Origin: Locusta migratoria
Lineage: Eukaryota; Arthropoda; Insecta; Orthoptera; Acrididae
NCBI GenBank assembly: GCA_026315105.1
Contig: CM048748.1
Location: 479,101,150-479,165,149 of the forward strand
Length of the DNA: 64,000 bases
Reading direction: 5' to 3'
Numbering within the stretch: position 1 is the first letter of the stretch; the number at the start of each line of letters is the position of its first letter. This document shows positions 19,706 through 30,659 of the stretch, piece by piece. The translations under genes were made by a program, and so were the position numbers. The notes beneath the pieces are model-generated. The model was not told the origin of the DNA and made no database searches. It worked only from the letters and a program-made list of their open reading frames with translations.

Positions 19706-20303
19706 AAATAAATAAGTACCTGGGCAACGCCGGGTTTTTCAGGTAGTATTCAATTTAGGACATCCATGCAAAATTCGATCGAAATGGAAGATGCCAAACG
19801 TTTTCCTTTGTCAGATGAACGGTTAAGCCGTTATTTTTATTGAAATTTCGAGCTGTCAAACGAAGATCGAAAGGACAACTTCGAGTGCTACTACCGTAAA
19901 CTGAAGTGGACCTAAAGGTCAGCCATATCGGTCGAGGCGTTCTCTAGTTTAGTTATGGCGTGACGAAGACAAATAGCGATACATTTTTATAGATGGTGAG
20001 TCATAAATTAGAAAAATATTGCGTGCAAATTGTCACGCACTGAGCTACAAACATAAATTCGTTTCTCTCGTGTTCGTATGTCAATGGATGACAATGCAAT
20101 TGAATGGTAAAAATCTGGAAATATGAAGTAGACGTTTGGGAGTCACTGTGTGCCTACATTGGGCAAGGGGGCAGATCGGAAACAGGGCACAAGTTGCTTT
20201 TTGTATGCCAACTAGTCACGGTACATAATGCCGGCCAGCAGAAATGGTACGAGACAGACGGGAGCGCTGTTATCTGCTCGCAGTGTCACGCAGACCGTCG
20301 CTT
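19706..20303. other. No gene; possible transposon end near 19722
   Basis: The sequence 'cctgggcaacgccgggtttt' contains a short hairpin (cccgg/ccggg-like arms around 'caacg') followed by 'caggtagt'. This resembles the conserved 3' ends of some Helitron-like and Penelope-like repeats in arthropods. The rest is unremarkable. Confidence 0.35.
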
Positions 20304-20530
20304 GGCCGCGGTGGAGTAGCCGAGCGTCTAAAGGTGTGAGTCCGAACACGGCGACAGCGACCCACTGCCGCTGCCGACAACGACCGAGACGCAGCCGCCT
20401 CCGCCTGCTGCCGACCCGTTGCGGAACACAGCGGCAGGCGAGCAGCGCGGTCGCCGCTGAGAGGCGAGGCGGGGTGGGGTGTCTGCCGACTGTCGCCGTT
20501 GTTGCGCTGTAGTTGGAGGGCGAAGACGAT
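20304..20530 (+). other. Short SINE head followed by GC-rich block
   Basis: 'ggccgcggtggagtagccga' (about 20307-20327) is the first part of the main SINE head, cut after about 35 bp. From 20340 to 20530 the sequence is GC-rich with overlapping ORFs on both strands and no recognisable protein. Confidence 0.5.
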
Positions 20531-21163
20531 GACGTTGCTTTGTTCCATACGAAGAAAACACGATAGCTGGTAATGCCTTTATGTAAACGTACAGCTGCCG
20601 AGGGAAGTTACAGGCCGCTGATTAAAAAAAAGTTTAGTGACGAATTTATTCAGCAGCTGTTGACGTTTAAATAAAAGACAGTTCAACTTCGTACAGAGTT
20701 CTATTTTGGATGACATAAAATCACAGTGCCTAAGAAATGCAATAACTGAAGAAGAAAAATTACATTTTACACTGAGAAATACGCAAAAACTCGTGCATTA
20801 TTTACTATCTGCTCAACAACTGGTACGGAACAGTCCCAGCGATGTGAATGTTGAAGGAGTATTATTATCTCTTGATTGCTGATTTGTGTTGCACTGTCGG
20901 CCCATCATTTCGTAATCAGAAGTAATGCGACTATTATTTTTCTTTCGGTACTGCTATATATATTGGAAATGAACTCCGTAAAACTGCTCTGATATGCCCA
21001 GAAAATAATTCAACATGATATTTGCGTCGCATAAAAGCCTTTAGTAACTTTTGCCTCTTTTCTTTCCTTTCCTTTCACACTTTTAATATTGTACCATCGT
21101 TAGTTTTATTCCGTTTTATTTTCTTTGTTCCTACTGTGTTTACAGACTTCTTTTCGTCAGAGT
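20531..21163. other. AT-rich stretch, nothing recognised
   Basis: No ORFs of note, no repeats shared within the window. Confidence 0.4.
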
Positions 21164-21336
21164 TCAAACGTTTGTAGAGCTTATGGGACTTAACTACAGG
21201 GTCATCAGTCCCTAGACTTACAAACTACTTATGAACTAGCTTATAATGAAGACGGCACAAACTGCCATGCCCGTCGGGGAACAGCCTCGCGTATCGTAGG
21301 ATAGCGTCTCAATGCGCTCTGCCACTCCGCCACGGC
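21164..21336 (-). repeat. tRNA-derived SINE with target-site duplication
   Basis: The minus-strand copy is flanked by the 10-bp duplication 'tcgtcagagt' (21154-21163 and 21337-21346). The middle of the head, including the B-box, is partly deleted ('cccgtcggggaacagcctcg'). Confidence 0.9.
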
Positions 21337-21379
21337 TCGTCAGAGTCTGAAGCACTCATTTCCCTTGGGTGTTGTCATA

Positions 21380-21589
21380 AAACCGGTCTTCGGCGGGGGG
21401 TCGGGTCGGCGACAGCGACACCACTGGTTCGGGACCGGACGGCCACCGGTCGCCGGAGCAGGTATACGGCGACCAGTGCCGCCGCCGCCGCGTTCCGCAT
21501 CGCTCGCATTGCAAACAATGGGGACCAGTGGTGCCGCCTGTCGCGGCTCAGCGACGACTGCCGCTTGCCGCCGGGTTCGGAATCGCACC
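21380..21589. other. GC-rich block joined to a SINE
   Basis: GC-rich sequence with repeated 'gccgcc' and 'gaccggacggccaccggtcg' words. The last, near 21437-21456, is close to self-complementary. It runs directly into a headless SINE at about 21590. No protein recognised. Confidence 0.4.
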
Positions 21590-21768
21590 TTAAAGCGTCT
21601 CGCTACGGAGCGCGCGGTTGCTCGCCGTTGAGGTTCGAGTCCTCCCTCGGGCATGGGTGTGTGTGATGTCCTTTGGTTAGTTTACCTAGGTTTAAGTAGT
21701 TTGTAAGCTACGGAGTGACGACCACTCAGTTTGATGCGATAGAATTACAAACATTTGAACATTTGAAC
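21590..21768 (+). repeat. tRNA-derived SINE, 5' truncated
   Basis: The copy starts inside the tRNA-like head ('aaagcgtctcgctacggagc') and continues with B-box 'ggttcgagtcctccctc', body 'gtttaagtagtttgtaagct' and tail 'acaaacatttgaacatttg'. Confidence 0.88.
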
Positions 21769-22009
21769 CGTCGCCTGACGCCGCATGCCACGCCTTCTCC
21801 TGAGCGGCTAGACTACCTGCAACACTCGCATGTTGTGCCTTGTTGCCAATATGTCCCCTTGGCCAACGTCGGCACTTCATAATTCCAGATTTTTACCATT
21901 CAATTTCATTGTCATTTATTGACATAGGAACGTGCGGCAAGAGGATTTAAGTTTGTAGTTCAGTGCGAGACAACTTGCACGGAATGTTTTTCCCGTATAT
22001 AGAGGACGA

Positions 22010-22300
22010 CCACTGAGAGTGTTAGCAGGTTCGGAGCGCGCCGGCTGCGCTGCTCGCCGGACCGCGGTGCTGCGCCTCCCGCGCGGTCGCTCTGCTGCGT
22101 GCATCGGACGTGCGCGGGCATCGGACACTCCATGTTTAATCCATCGCATCGGTAATTGGGAGGCCGCTGTCGTAATTCATCCGCGGCGCGGCCCAGCCTA
22201 AATATTTGCGCTGGCGGCGGCGTTGGCAGCCCTGCGTCGGCTTCCATCAGAGCGCCATCACGCGCCGCCGTGTTTACATCGCTGCGCCACTCGCCGTTCT
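22010..22300. other. GC-rich island
   Basis: A CpG-dense block with AT-rich words inside ('ccatgtttaatccatcgcat', 'cgtaattcatccgc', 'cctaaatatttgcg'). ORFs on both strands (up to 137 codons) overlap and are unrecognised. The mix of GC-rich background and short AT cores resembles developmental regulatory DNA, but this is a guess. Confidence 0.35.
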
Positions 22301-22634
22301 CGCGGTCAAACAGCGGTGGCGAAAAAAGGTTCCACTCTCCCTTTTCAGGGCAGTTTAACTGCGCGAGGAGCATTCGAGTTATTGCACCAGCGATGTTTTG
22401 TTTTCTTCCCAGCTACCTCCTGATAGAAACGTACGCACTCCTCCTGAACGCTCGACAGAGGTGGCGGAGCTTGAGGTGTTGTCAGAAATGTCTGACGTGA
22501 ACTACTCTGCTGTAATTTTAATACTGATCTTCCAACTATTTGTAGTGCGCAACGGAATAATCTGACTGATGACGTACCAGTGGCTTCTGCAAGGAGAAAG
22601 GTGCTCTTTGTCTAATTTCACATTTAGTGAAACT
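22301..22634. other. No feature recognised
   Basis: Mixed sequence, no repeat or exon evidence. Confidence 0.4.
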
Positions 22635-23115
22635 TTAAATGAATGTTTGTCTGTATATCCTCTATGTGTTCATAAACCATTTATGTGATTGCAATGAAAC
22701 TTTGGTGAACTGTTCACCGTACGCCCACGAAGGTTCTTGACCCAAAAGCAAAAGCGCACGACACATAGCTCAGAAGATATGACGTCATAAATTGTGAGAG
22801 GCTACCTGGTAAGAATACCCATATTTATGCGTCAATTATTGGAAAATGGGAGTAGTTAGGGACCTGCAACAAAGTTTCCATGTAATTTTGGACGTCTATG
22901 AAGCGTTTCGTAACTTGCACCCCCTCCTCTCCCCACAAAATGATGAAACGAAAAGAAGTCTATCGCTCACAACTGTTTCGCTGTACATGCCGTAAAACTG
23001 TCACATCAGGCATGACCATGTATCAAATAAAGTTAGCATTACAGTTTTGCATGTTACTATTTATTTTTGTCTATAAGTTTACCTTAATTCTCTTTAATCC
23101 AAAATTAAGCAATCT
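22635..23115 (+). repeat. Unclassified dispersed repeat R, copy 1 (0.5 kb)
   Basis: This segment aligns over about 480 bp with 51305-51800 in the same orientation. Shared words include 'gaaactttggtgaactgttc', 'tttatgcgtcaattattgga' and 'aaattaagcaatct'. No ORF is shared beyond about 100 codons, and no terminal repeats are seen. It ends just before an (ATT)n tract. Confidence 0.85.
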
Positions 23116-23135
23116 GTTTTTTTTTTTATTTTTAC

Positions 23136-23138
<3 letters not shown>

Positions 23139-23166
<28 letters not shown>

Positions 23167-23167
23167 T
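23139..23167 (+). repeat. (ATT)n microsatellite
   Basis: About nine ATT units follow a T-rich run. Confidence 0.9.
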
Positions 23168-23169
23168 TA

Positions 23170-24009
23170 TCTCTATCTATATAATAGCGAAAGGACACTC
23201 ACGCACATACTGACTAAACACTAAATCTCGAAAACTATTTCATCTATATACTGAAATTCGGCAGTAATGCTGTTTGTAGGAAGAAAACGTCAGCTAAGAA
23301 AGTATTTTGTGATAAGTGCATGGCGGAGCATACTTCTCCTACAGACTCACGAAATCTACAGCTTCATTACGATGTTTACGAAATTTCGCACGCTTGGCCT
23401 TCAAAACAAGAGGAAGGTCACCGTCTACCTTAAGTTTCATACGATGCATGGGGGAGGGTACTTAGCAACATTAAAATGGATCTTGGCTGCGCCATAACTT
23501 GAGAACGGCTCGACCGATTTCACTAATCCTTTTTTGTTGTTTTTGTTATTCCCAGAACAATGGTTGTATGAAATAGAACTGGAATACAATTTCGTCAGTT
23601 TACGATCGAGGCTGTCACGATGTCAGAAATGTTATGCAATGTTGTGAAATGTAGCTTGCTTGGGTTCGCTTACAGTGTTGACACACAACACCGGTAACTG
23701 CGCCGACGGCTGCCAGTTGCGTCTCCAAAACTGAACTCTTTCTGCCGTGATCGACTGCTGCCGACCGCACTTTCCCTGCGTCTCGATGAAGTCAACAGCA
23801 GTCGGTCAACCCTAGTCTGGCTACATATTGGCGTGGTACGTCAGTGGCGAGCCAACTAAAAAAAACGTGCTCCAGAGCGTTATCTAGTTCACTCTGTCTA
23901 TGTTCATTCAGGATGCAGGTATCTCGGTCAACACTACGAACAGCGCATAACCCGTAGTATTCTCCACTGGAGATTTGCTAAGATCCGCTCCACAAGAAAG
24001 GTGCTCCTT
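23170..24009. other. No gene recognised
   Basis: Near 23215-23600 the sequence has a repetitive-element look ('aatctcgaaaactatttcat', 'cataacttgagaacggctcg') but there is no second copy in the window to prove it. Confidence 0.35.
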
Positions 24010-24215
24010 ACAGTACAATGTGACTTATTCTTTTCATTCTCCGTTCCGAGGAGTGGAGCGGGCCGTTTGAGATCCGGCCCATGAGGGGTCGCGGTTCTAT
24101 TCGGCCAATTATCATACAACCTGATAGTGGGGCAAGGGGGGGATTCTAATTGGGAATATGTGGGAGGGGCTTACCAGTTCCGGCATACGCCTCACAACCA
24201 AGGAAAGCCTCCAGT
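24010..24215 (+). repeat. Unclassified dispersed repeat S, copy 1
   Basis: This aligns with 38105-38305 in opposite orientation over about 200 bp. Shared words include 'ttcttttcattctcc', 'gaggagtggagcgggc' and 'gggaggggcttaccag'. There is no ORF or tRNA-like head. Related sequence may continue to about 24345. Confidence 0.8.
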
Positions 24216-24361
24216 AATCAGTGGTCGCAACTGGGGGATTGGGACCAACTCAATTTATCTATGGGACTTTGCCCAGACTAAAAATGGATTATCGTGGGGA
24301 GCACGAGTGCACTCACGACATTCAAGGATCGGAAGCTGACTTACGCCCGTAAACTCGTAGA

Positions 24362-24490
24362 GATCAGAATGAAGCTCTCACTCTGCAGCGGAGAGTGCGC
24401 GATACGAAACCTCCTTGCAGATTAAAATTGTGTGCCGGAACCTGGGGAGCGCTCTGCCACTGAGCTACCCCGACACGACTCACAAATTCA
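24362..24490 (-). repeat. tRNA-derived SINE, second family
   Basis: On the minus strand the head reads 'gggtagctcagtggcagagc', a good tRNA A-box and D-arm, followed by 'ccggcacacaattttaatct' and a tail with 'ctccgctgcagagtgagagc'. The middle including the B-box is deleted. From memory this layout is a common insect SINE distinct from the main family. Confidence 0.7.
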
Positions 24491-24499
24491 CTTCCGCCA

Positions 24500-24690
24500 G
24501 TGGCTCGCCTCCTACGGTGCAGACTTGACAGTCCGGCAGGGGCCGCGGCGGCGTCCACTCGACGAAGCGGCGCCGTCGGGCCCAGCGGGCAGGAGGCCGG
24601 TCACTGCCAGCAGGGGCCGCGCAAGCGAAGCCTGGAGGGTGCGGCGCAGCGGGCGCTCTGGTACGTGGCGGGCAGCAGTGTAACGTGCAG
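24500..24690. other. GC-rich block
   Basis: GC-rich sequence with overlapping ORFs on both strands and no recognised product. Confidence 0.4.
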
Positions 24691-25080
24691 GTGCACCTGA
24701 TGATGACACACAAGTGGCGAAACGCGGGCAATGTATACAACAAACAAATGAAAATTATTCAGTTTAACATCTGTCCCGTACTGAATAATCTGTAGTTAAC
24801 TTTGCTGGCAGAGATGAACGAAGCCGTAGCGCTATCTATGAAGAGTATACGTAACTTTAGGTAGATGTACTTTTCGTTCCGGTAGATCTTAATTGAGAAA
24901 ATCCTCTTGGATGTACAACATGTCAGAACAAAATACACAATATATACTTCCAAAAAAGAGAGCATATGTGTTAATGTACCTTCCACAGATCTCAAATGTA
25001 ATTGCCCTTTGTATGTGGAATTGGTCAGGGAAAACAATTATCTTAAGAATACTTACATTTTAAAGGACATGAAACTTATT
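24691..25080. other. Possible Penelope-like 3' region
   Basis: 'cctgatgatgacacacaagt' followed by 'ggcgaaacgcg' resembles the conserved 3' flank word (G-A-A-G-A-T-G then C-G-A-A-A-C) of Penelope-like elements. The following AT-rich 330 bp contain a 120-codon plus-strand ORF from 24907 without recognisable domains. Confidence 0.3.
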
Positions 25081-25084
25081 TTTG

Positions 25085-25370
25085 TTTTTGTGGTCTTCAG
25101 TCCGCAGACTGGTTTGATGCAGCTCTCCACGCTACCCTGTCCTGTGCAAGTCTCTTCATCTGAGAAGACGTTCGGCATCGTACATCCTTTTGAATCTGCT
25201 TACTATATTCGACCCTCGATCTCCCTCTATGACTTTTACCCCCCACGCTTCCTTCTAATACTAAGTTGACAATTCCTTGATGTCTCAGAATGATTCCAAC
25301 CAATCTATCCCTTCTCTCATTCAGCCAGAAAATCTTTTTCTCGGCGATTTGGTTAAGCACCTATTACTAC
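25085..25370 (-). mobile_element. RTE-like LINE, 3' end
   Basis: The minus-strand frame 25097-25360 reads 'RRDRLVGIILRHQGIVNLVL' followed by E, then G-rich 'SVGGKSHRGRSRV' and a tail of basic and aromatic residues. This is the C-terminal region of this LINE class ('RWLGHVLRH..L....IEGKVEGKRGRGRPR'). The left end 'gtggtcttcagtccgcagac' is shared with the copy at 48795, which marks the common 3' terminus. Confidence 0.75.
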
Positions 25371-25524
25371 ATACTAATATACTAGATGCATATTACAGTT
25401 CTCAGCATACCATTTTTTTACAACGCTGATTTACAGTGATCACATTACTGCAAAAAATTGTACTAAAGTCAAACTGAACACAGTATTGATAGTTGTTCAT
25501 ATTACATACAATAACTTACGTCAA

Positions 25525-25700
25525 TCACTTCTGGTAATAAATTGATCAATGGAGTAGAAGGAGCTGGCCACCAAAAAATCCTTTAGACTCTTTTCAAACT
25601 GTACTTTATTGTGCGCAATAACAACCCTGGTTGACAGGACTGCAGTGCCGTTCCTTTGAATGTGTACAACTGTCAGTGCCAGATTGTAAACTTTGTCAAA
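25525..25700 (-). repeat. Dispersed repeat T, copy 1 (LINE-like C-terminus?)
   Basis: The word 'tcaatggagtagaaggag' and the following 80 bp match 31740-31830. On the minus strand both copies can be read as '...lKdfLvsxSFYSIDxF', which resembles the C-terminus of some non-LTR retrotransposon proteins. No other domain is present. Confidence 0.45.
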
Positions 25701-25942
25701 AATAAAACCTATCAGCCCGGTTAATTACATTACTCGCCTGCCGAATTTCCGTGGTTTATCTAAAAACCGAATCCCATAAGGATGATAGGGACGTTAGAGA
25801 CAATCTCATAATCCATACTGTGGGCCTGCTTAAATACAATGTTCAGATATAAGTTGGCCCTCTGAGGGGCCGCCTGTGTTTGAGGTCCTTGTGAATTGTT
25901 CCACCTGAGTTGTTGGAGGACGCACCCCTGTCTGTCGGTGAG

Positions 25943-26130
25943 TTGCCGCGGCGGAGTGGCCGAGGGGATTGAGGCGCCGTGCTCGGATGCGAAAGGCTGC
26001 TCCCCGTCGTGGGTTCGAATACCCCCTCGGGCATGGATGTTTTTGCTGTCTTTAGTATAAGGTAGTTTGTAAGTTTAGGGACTGATGACCCGGCAGTTAA
26101 GTCGCGTAATATTGATAAACATTTGACTTT
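25943..26130 (+). repeat. tRNA-derived SINE with target-site duplication
   Basis: The head begins 'ttgccgcggcggagtggccg', with B-box 'gggttcgaataccccctc' and body 'agtataaggtagtttgtaag'. It is flanked by 'gtcggtgag' at 25934-25942 and 'gtcggtggg' at 26131-26139. Confidence 0.9.
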
Positions 26131-26289
26131 GTCGGTGGGAGGAGGTCGCCGCAGACTGGCGGCGGACCGCCTCGCTCCAGAGAGGGCGCCGGCGCTGCAC
26201 CTGCCGGCCGCTGCGTTGCGATTCGCGGCCTCAGAGGTCGCCCGACGAAAGACAAACGCTGTGGGGCCAAGCTGCAGTGGTCGCAGGCC

Positions 26290-26440
26290 ATTGCTTTAAA
26301 AACTACTTGCACTAACTTATTATATGCAAAACACACACACACAAACTCACACATGTCCGTTGGAGGACGCGAACCTCCGACGTGGAGTACCTGCGCGCTC
26401 ACCAGCAAGGCGCCTTAGAGCGCTCGGCCACTCACGTGTG
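26290..26440 (-). repeat. tRNA-derived SINE, diverged and lacking its tail
   Basis: The minus-strand copy has head at 26370-26440 with B-box 'ggaggttcgcgtcctcc' and a CA-rich body. The usual 'acaaacatttgaac' tail is missing. Confidence 0.7.
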
Positions 26441-26449
26441 GCAACTGAC

Positions 26450-26849
26450 TTAAATCCCCTCGATCGTTTCCTATGGGGATATCTATAGTCAGTTCTGAAT
26501 GAGAACCTAGTGAATATGGAAACGGGATTTCTTGCCAGGAATGTAGCTGCTATTCATGTGATTCCAAACATACCAGAGATATTTTTTTCAGATTGCGCCA
26601 GAATTTTCTCCGCCGATGTCATGCTTGCATTGAGGTTGATGTCCGCCCGTTTCAGTGCATTGTGTACGTACAGTGCAACTGTTACATTCATTGTGTCAAT
26701 GGCGGTATTTGTAGTTAACTGTTAATAGAAATAATTTAGTATTGCAAATAAAGAAATAATATTATTGTACTTCTGTTATCTCCTTGAACGGGCGTCTCCG
26801 ACCCAGTTAATTAACACCAAATAAAGGAAGTGTGAAGTAATACACATTA
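26450..26849. other. No feature recognised
   Basis: AT-rich sequence with one 71-codon ORF of no recognisable type. Confidence 0.4.
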
Positions 26850-27490
26850 CCACTAAAAGAAATCCGAGATAAATCAGCCAAATCTTAAGGTCGTATATTC
26901 TACCAAAAACCTAGGAGTTACAATTACGAACAACTTAGACTGGAGAGCACACACAGAAAATATTGTGGGGAAGGCGAACCAAAGATTACGTTTCATTGGC
27001 AGGACGCTTCGAAGCTCCACCAAAGAGACTGCCTACAGCACACTTGTCCTTCCTCTCCTAGATTACTGTTGCCCAATATGGGACCCTCACCAGGTGGGAC
27101 TGACGGAGGACATTGAGAAGGTTCGGAGAAGGGCAGCTCGTTTTGTTTTATCACCTTAAAGGGGGCCAAGCGTCACGGAAATGTTGCACGATTTGAGGTG
27201 GAAATCATTAAAAGAAAGACGTTATTCGTTTCAGCGAGATCTACTTACGAAATTTCAATCATTGACTTTTACTTATGAACGTGAAAATATTTTGTTAGCG
27301 CCCACCTACATCGGGAGACATGACCAGCCCAATTAAATAAGAGAAATGAGATCGAAAACGGAACGATTTACGTGTTCTTTCTTCCCGTGCGCTATTAGAG
27401 AATGGAACGGCAGAAAAAGGTTATGAAAGTGGTTAATGAACACTCTGCCAGGCACTTAAATATGATTTGCAGAATATCTATGTAGATGTC
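26850..27490 (+). mobile_element. CR1-like LINE, C-terminal region and 3' tail
   Basis: Reading from about 26890, the frame gives 'KNLGVTITNNLDWRAHTENI', then 'NQRLRFIGRTLRSSTKETAY' and 'LDYCCPIWDPHQVGLTEDIE' with 'KVRRRAARFVLS' before a stop at about 27157. This is the segment after the reverse transcriptase palm in CR1/Jockey-type LINEs. After the stop, decayed coding continues to a 3' end with 'aatatctatgtagatgtc'. The 5' part with the catalytic motifs is missing, as usual for 5'-truncated LINE insertions. Confidence 0.8.
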
Positions 27491-28394
27491 TCCCGAAAAT
27501 TGTTCAGTCGTGTTAAATTTTTGCACGCTATTACATAAACACCCTGCTGTTGTTGGAATTACGGCTCCATAAAAGGATATACTGTCCTAATAGTTGGTGC
27601 ACTTAGTTTGATTAATTTGAATTTGGTAAAAGCAATGGTTTATTGTCGCTATCCATCCTCTCAGAGTTAAATGCCACACCACGTCTCTTTGTCATAAATA
27701 TGCTGCTTAAACCACCACTCTAGAGGTTTCGTATGCGTTTGCATTCGAGAGTGAAATCTGAAACAGATTGACACGAAGAGATATGGGAACGAGATAAATA
27801 TTGGGAAAAAGAGAGAGTGAGTCAGGAGAGGAACGGCACGTGGAAACAGTGGAAGAGCGTCCGCGCTGGAGGGGTGGCGCGCATGTTTCAATCAGCGAGG
27901 GCGGCGTCCGTGAGCCCAGGTCGTAAATATGCCAGTTAACTATTACAAATCGACTCGCGTGTTCCAAAACCCGAGCACTGTTCATTAAATCAGGGCCTGA
28001 TTCTGACAAATAGCGCACCCCCACTCGGCTCGGCCAACCTCCACCGCGCCGTCGGGGTGGCGGAGTACTTTCCAGCATTTTAGCTCTTTTCCGCTACTCC
28101 TTCCAACCCCCTCCCCCACCCCTCCAACATCGATCCACTTCGACGAAACGAAATTTGCAGACCTGTAAATTGGTTATTCGGGTGAAACTCGAAAGACCCA
28201 TATTGCTGTGCTTGAAATTACGCTTTAGAACTGTCCGTTATGAACTCTGAAAAGAGAAGAAGGATTGCTGCATTTAAATTATTATTCTCGTTTGTGACTC
28301 TTTGTGGAATTCCTTTGAAACACATTTGGGGACACTTAATAAACGCGCTGTGACATAGCGTCACAGACTAGTGATTAGTGCATGGGATATGCGA
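27491..28394. other. No gene recognised
   Basis: ORFs at 27667-28078 (minus) are low-complexity or unrecognised. Composition varies, with a GC-rich piece at about 27840-28070. Confidence 0.4.
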
Positions 28395-29192
28395 TTAGAA
28401 ATGGACGTTCAATACATCTACATGTACATGGGATACTCTGCATATCACATTGAAGTGCTTGGCAGAGGGTTCGTCGAACCACCGTTATACTTTTTATCTC
28501 CCATTCCATTCTCGAATAGCGCGCGGGAAAAAGGAACACCTGAATCTCTCTTTTCGAGGTCTGATTTCTCGTATTTTATTCTGATGAACATTTCTGCGTA
28601 TGTAAGTGGGAGTCAATAATATATTTTGGCATTCGGAGGAAAATGTTGATAATTAGAGTTTCGAAAGTAGCCCACGCCGCAGCGATAAGCGCTGTTGTTG
28701 TAATGATTCCCATCCCAGATCCTGTATCATTTCCGTAACACTGTATCCCCTGTATCGTGACAATACGAAACGAGCTGTCCTTCTTTGAACTCTTTCGATG
28801 TCCTTCGTCAAACCCACCTGATAAGGATCCCACACTGTGCAGCAATACTCCAAAAAAGGACGCACAAGCGTAGTGTATGCAGTTTCTTTAGTAGTTCTGT
28901 TTCATCTTTTAAGGGTTCTGCCAATAAAACGCAGTCTTTAGTTCGCCTTTCTCACGACATTATCTATGTGTTCTTTCCAGTTTAAGTCTGAAGTAATAGT
29001 AATTCCTAGATATTTAGTGCAGTTTACGGCCTTCAATTTTGATTGATTTATCTTGCAAACAAAGTTTAACGGCTTTATTTTCGTACTCATTTGGACGACT
29101 TCACACTTCTCTTTATTTAGAATCAGTTGCCAATTTTTATACCATAGTGATATCTTATTCAGATCGTTCTGCAGTTCGTTTTAAACTTCAGA

Positions 29193-29579
29193 TTATTTTA
29201 CTAGACGGTAAATAACGGCGTCTTTTGCAAACAACCTAAGATTTTCCCCTAAGTTTTTTATGTAAATAAGGAACGGCAAAGGACCAATAACACTACCCTG
29301 TGGAACGCCCGATATCACTTCTGTTTTAGTCGATGCCTTACCATCGATTACTACGAACTGTGTCCTCTCTGACAGGAAATCCCTTGTCCAGTCGCAAATA
29401 TTGAGCGATATACCATAACCACGCAATTCGATTAAAAGCCGTTTTTGAGGTATGTTGTCAAAAGCCTTCTGGAAATCAAGAAATACGAAATCGATTTGCG
29501 AACCCTTCTCGATAGCACCCATCACTTCGTGTGAGGAAAGAGCTAGTTGCATTTCGCATGAACGATACAATCTGCTCAT
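29193..29579 (-). pseudogene. Reverse transcriptase palm domain, catalytically dead
   Basis: The 128-codon frame contains RT block 3 'DFVFLDFQKAFDNIPQKRLL', block 4 'GVPQGSVIGPLPFLIYI' and block 5 'LFAKDAVIYR'. Block 5 should read FADD. Here the first aspartate of the pair is lysine, so the metal-binding site is broken. Polymerase action on the element's own RNA at the nicked target is the family's role. An in-frame ATG at 29579 is incidental, because the true protein starts far upstream. Confidence 0.85.
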
Positions 29580-29595
29580 GGCAGCCTTGAATGGC

Positions 29596-29596
<1 letters not shown>

Positions 29597-29637
<41 letters not shown>
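29597..29637 (+). repeat. (TG)n microsatellite
   Basis: About twenty TG units at the 5' border of the LINE copy. Confidence 0.95.
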
Positions 29638-29640
<3 letters not shown>

Positions 29641-29989
29641 AAGGGTCAAAATTAGGTAGTGTAGCTTCTTAGTTACCGCCCACGTAAAATGAGGATACGA
29701 AAATGTGTCTTCACTTTAGTCAGTACTGTGCGTACTGACGAAGTCCAAATAACGCCACCTTACTGTATAATGACTTTTATTATGTGAAGAAATAGCTAAG
29801 ATTTCTAAAACTGTAGTTGTTTTGTCTCGTACGACGTTGTGGTCTGGACGGCTCCTTTAGTCAATATTTGTTTTAAGTTGTAAACCACGTCACTCTGTTG
29901 GAAAACGTAGGAGACATTTTATTTGTGTTGGGCCATGCCAGCGGCAATTTTTCCCTTCTGCTAACCATTATTCAATTACTTTTTGTACC

Positions 29990-30021
<32 letters not shown>

Positions 30022-30226
30022 CAAAAATTACATTGTCGTAAATTAACTCGTGTAGAAATTTCAAAAAGTGTTGAAACACGTCGAGTTCTATAAATAGACT
30101 AGCTTAACGTCCGCTGCTTCGCATGCGTAGACTGGTTGGTCTGCACCAGTTGTTTCTCCCTCTTAATACAAATGATCATAGACTTGGCTAAAGTACTATA
30201 ATTAATGAAATGTTGTGGTCTACTTG
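29641..30226. other. No gene; (ATT)n at 29989-30019
   Basis: Mixed to AT-rich sequence containing about ten ATT units near 29990-30019. Nothing else recognised. Confidence 0.5.
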
Positions 30227-30227
30227 T

Positions 30228-30650
30228 AGCCGCGGCAGAATGGCCGTGCGTGCTGAGGCGCCATGCTGCGGTGCACGCTGCTGTTCGCTGTCGGGGTTTC
30301 GATTCGCCCCTCAAGAATGGGTGTTTGTGTTGTCCTTAGAGCCGGCCGCGATGGCCGAGGGGACTGAGGCGCTTCAGTCGCGGTCTGCACGGCCACTACG
30401 GTCGGAGGTTCGAATCCCCCTTCGGACATGGATATTTGTGTCGTTATTAGGATTAGCTAGTTCATAAGCAGTTTGTAAGTTTAGGGCCTGATGACCCCAT
30501 AGTTAAGTCCCATAAGCTATAAAAACATTTGAACATTTTTGTTGTCCTTAGAATAAGTTAGTCTATGTTAGTTTAATTAGTTTGTAAGTCTTAGGTACTG
30601 ATGACCCGAAGTTAACTCTCTTAAGATTTATATACATTTGAACATTTTAT
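30228..30650 (+). repeat. tRNA-derived SINE split by a younger SINE
   Basis: The outer copy has its head at 30228-30340 ('gccgcggcagaatggccgtg', B-box 'gggtttcgattcgcccc') and its body and tail at 30553-30650 ('gtttaattagtttgtaagtc', 'tacatttgaacatttt'). Confidence 0.9.
30341..30540 (+). repeat. Full-length young SINE nested in an older SINE
   Basis: This 200-bp copy starts 'gccggccgcgatggccgagg' and ends 'aaaaacatttgaacattttt', with B-box 'aggttcgaatcccccttc'. The 12-bp word 'gttgtccttaga' occurs at 30329-30340 and 30541-30552 as a perfect target-site duplication. It is the cleanest reference copy of the main SINE family in this window. The tRNA-like head would supply an internal RNA polymerase III promoter. 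Confidence 0.95.
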
Positions 30651-30659
30651 CTTACTACC

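Larger units (their letters stand above)
28395..29640 (-). mobile_element. CR1-like LINE, reverse transcriptase to 3' end
   Basis: This minus-strand copy spans from inside the reverse transcriptase (29580) to the 3' tail at 28395 ('catgtacatgtagatgtatt'). It includes 'LEYCCTVWDPYQVGLTKDIE' and 'RVQRRTARFVLSRYRGYSV' near 28740-28860, matching the plus-strand copy at 27.0 kb. Several frame changes separate the pieces. It borders a (TG)n microsatellite. Confidence 0.85.
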
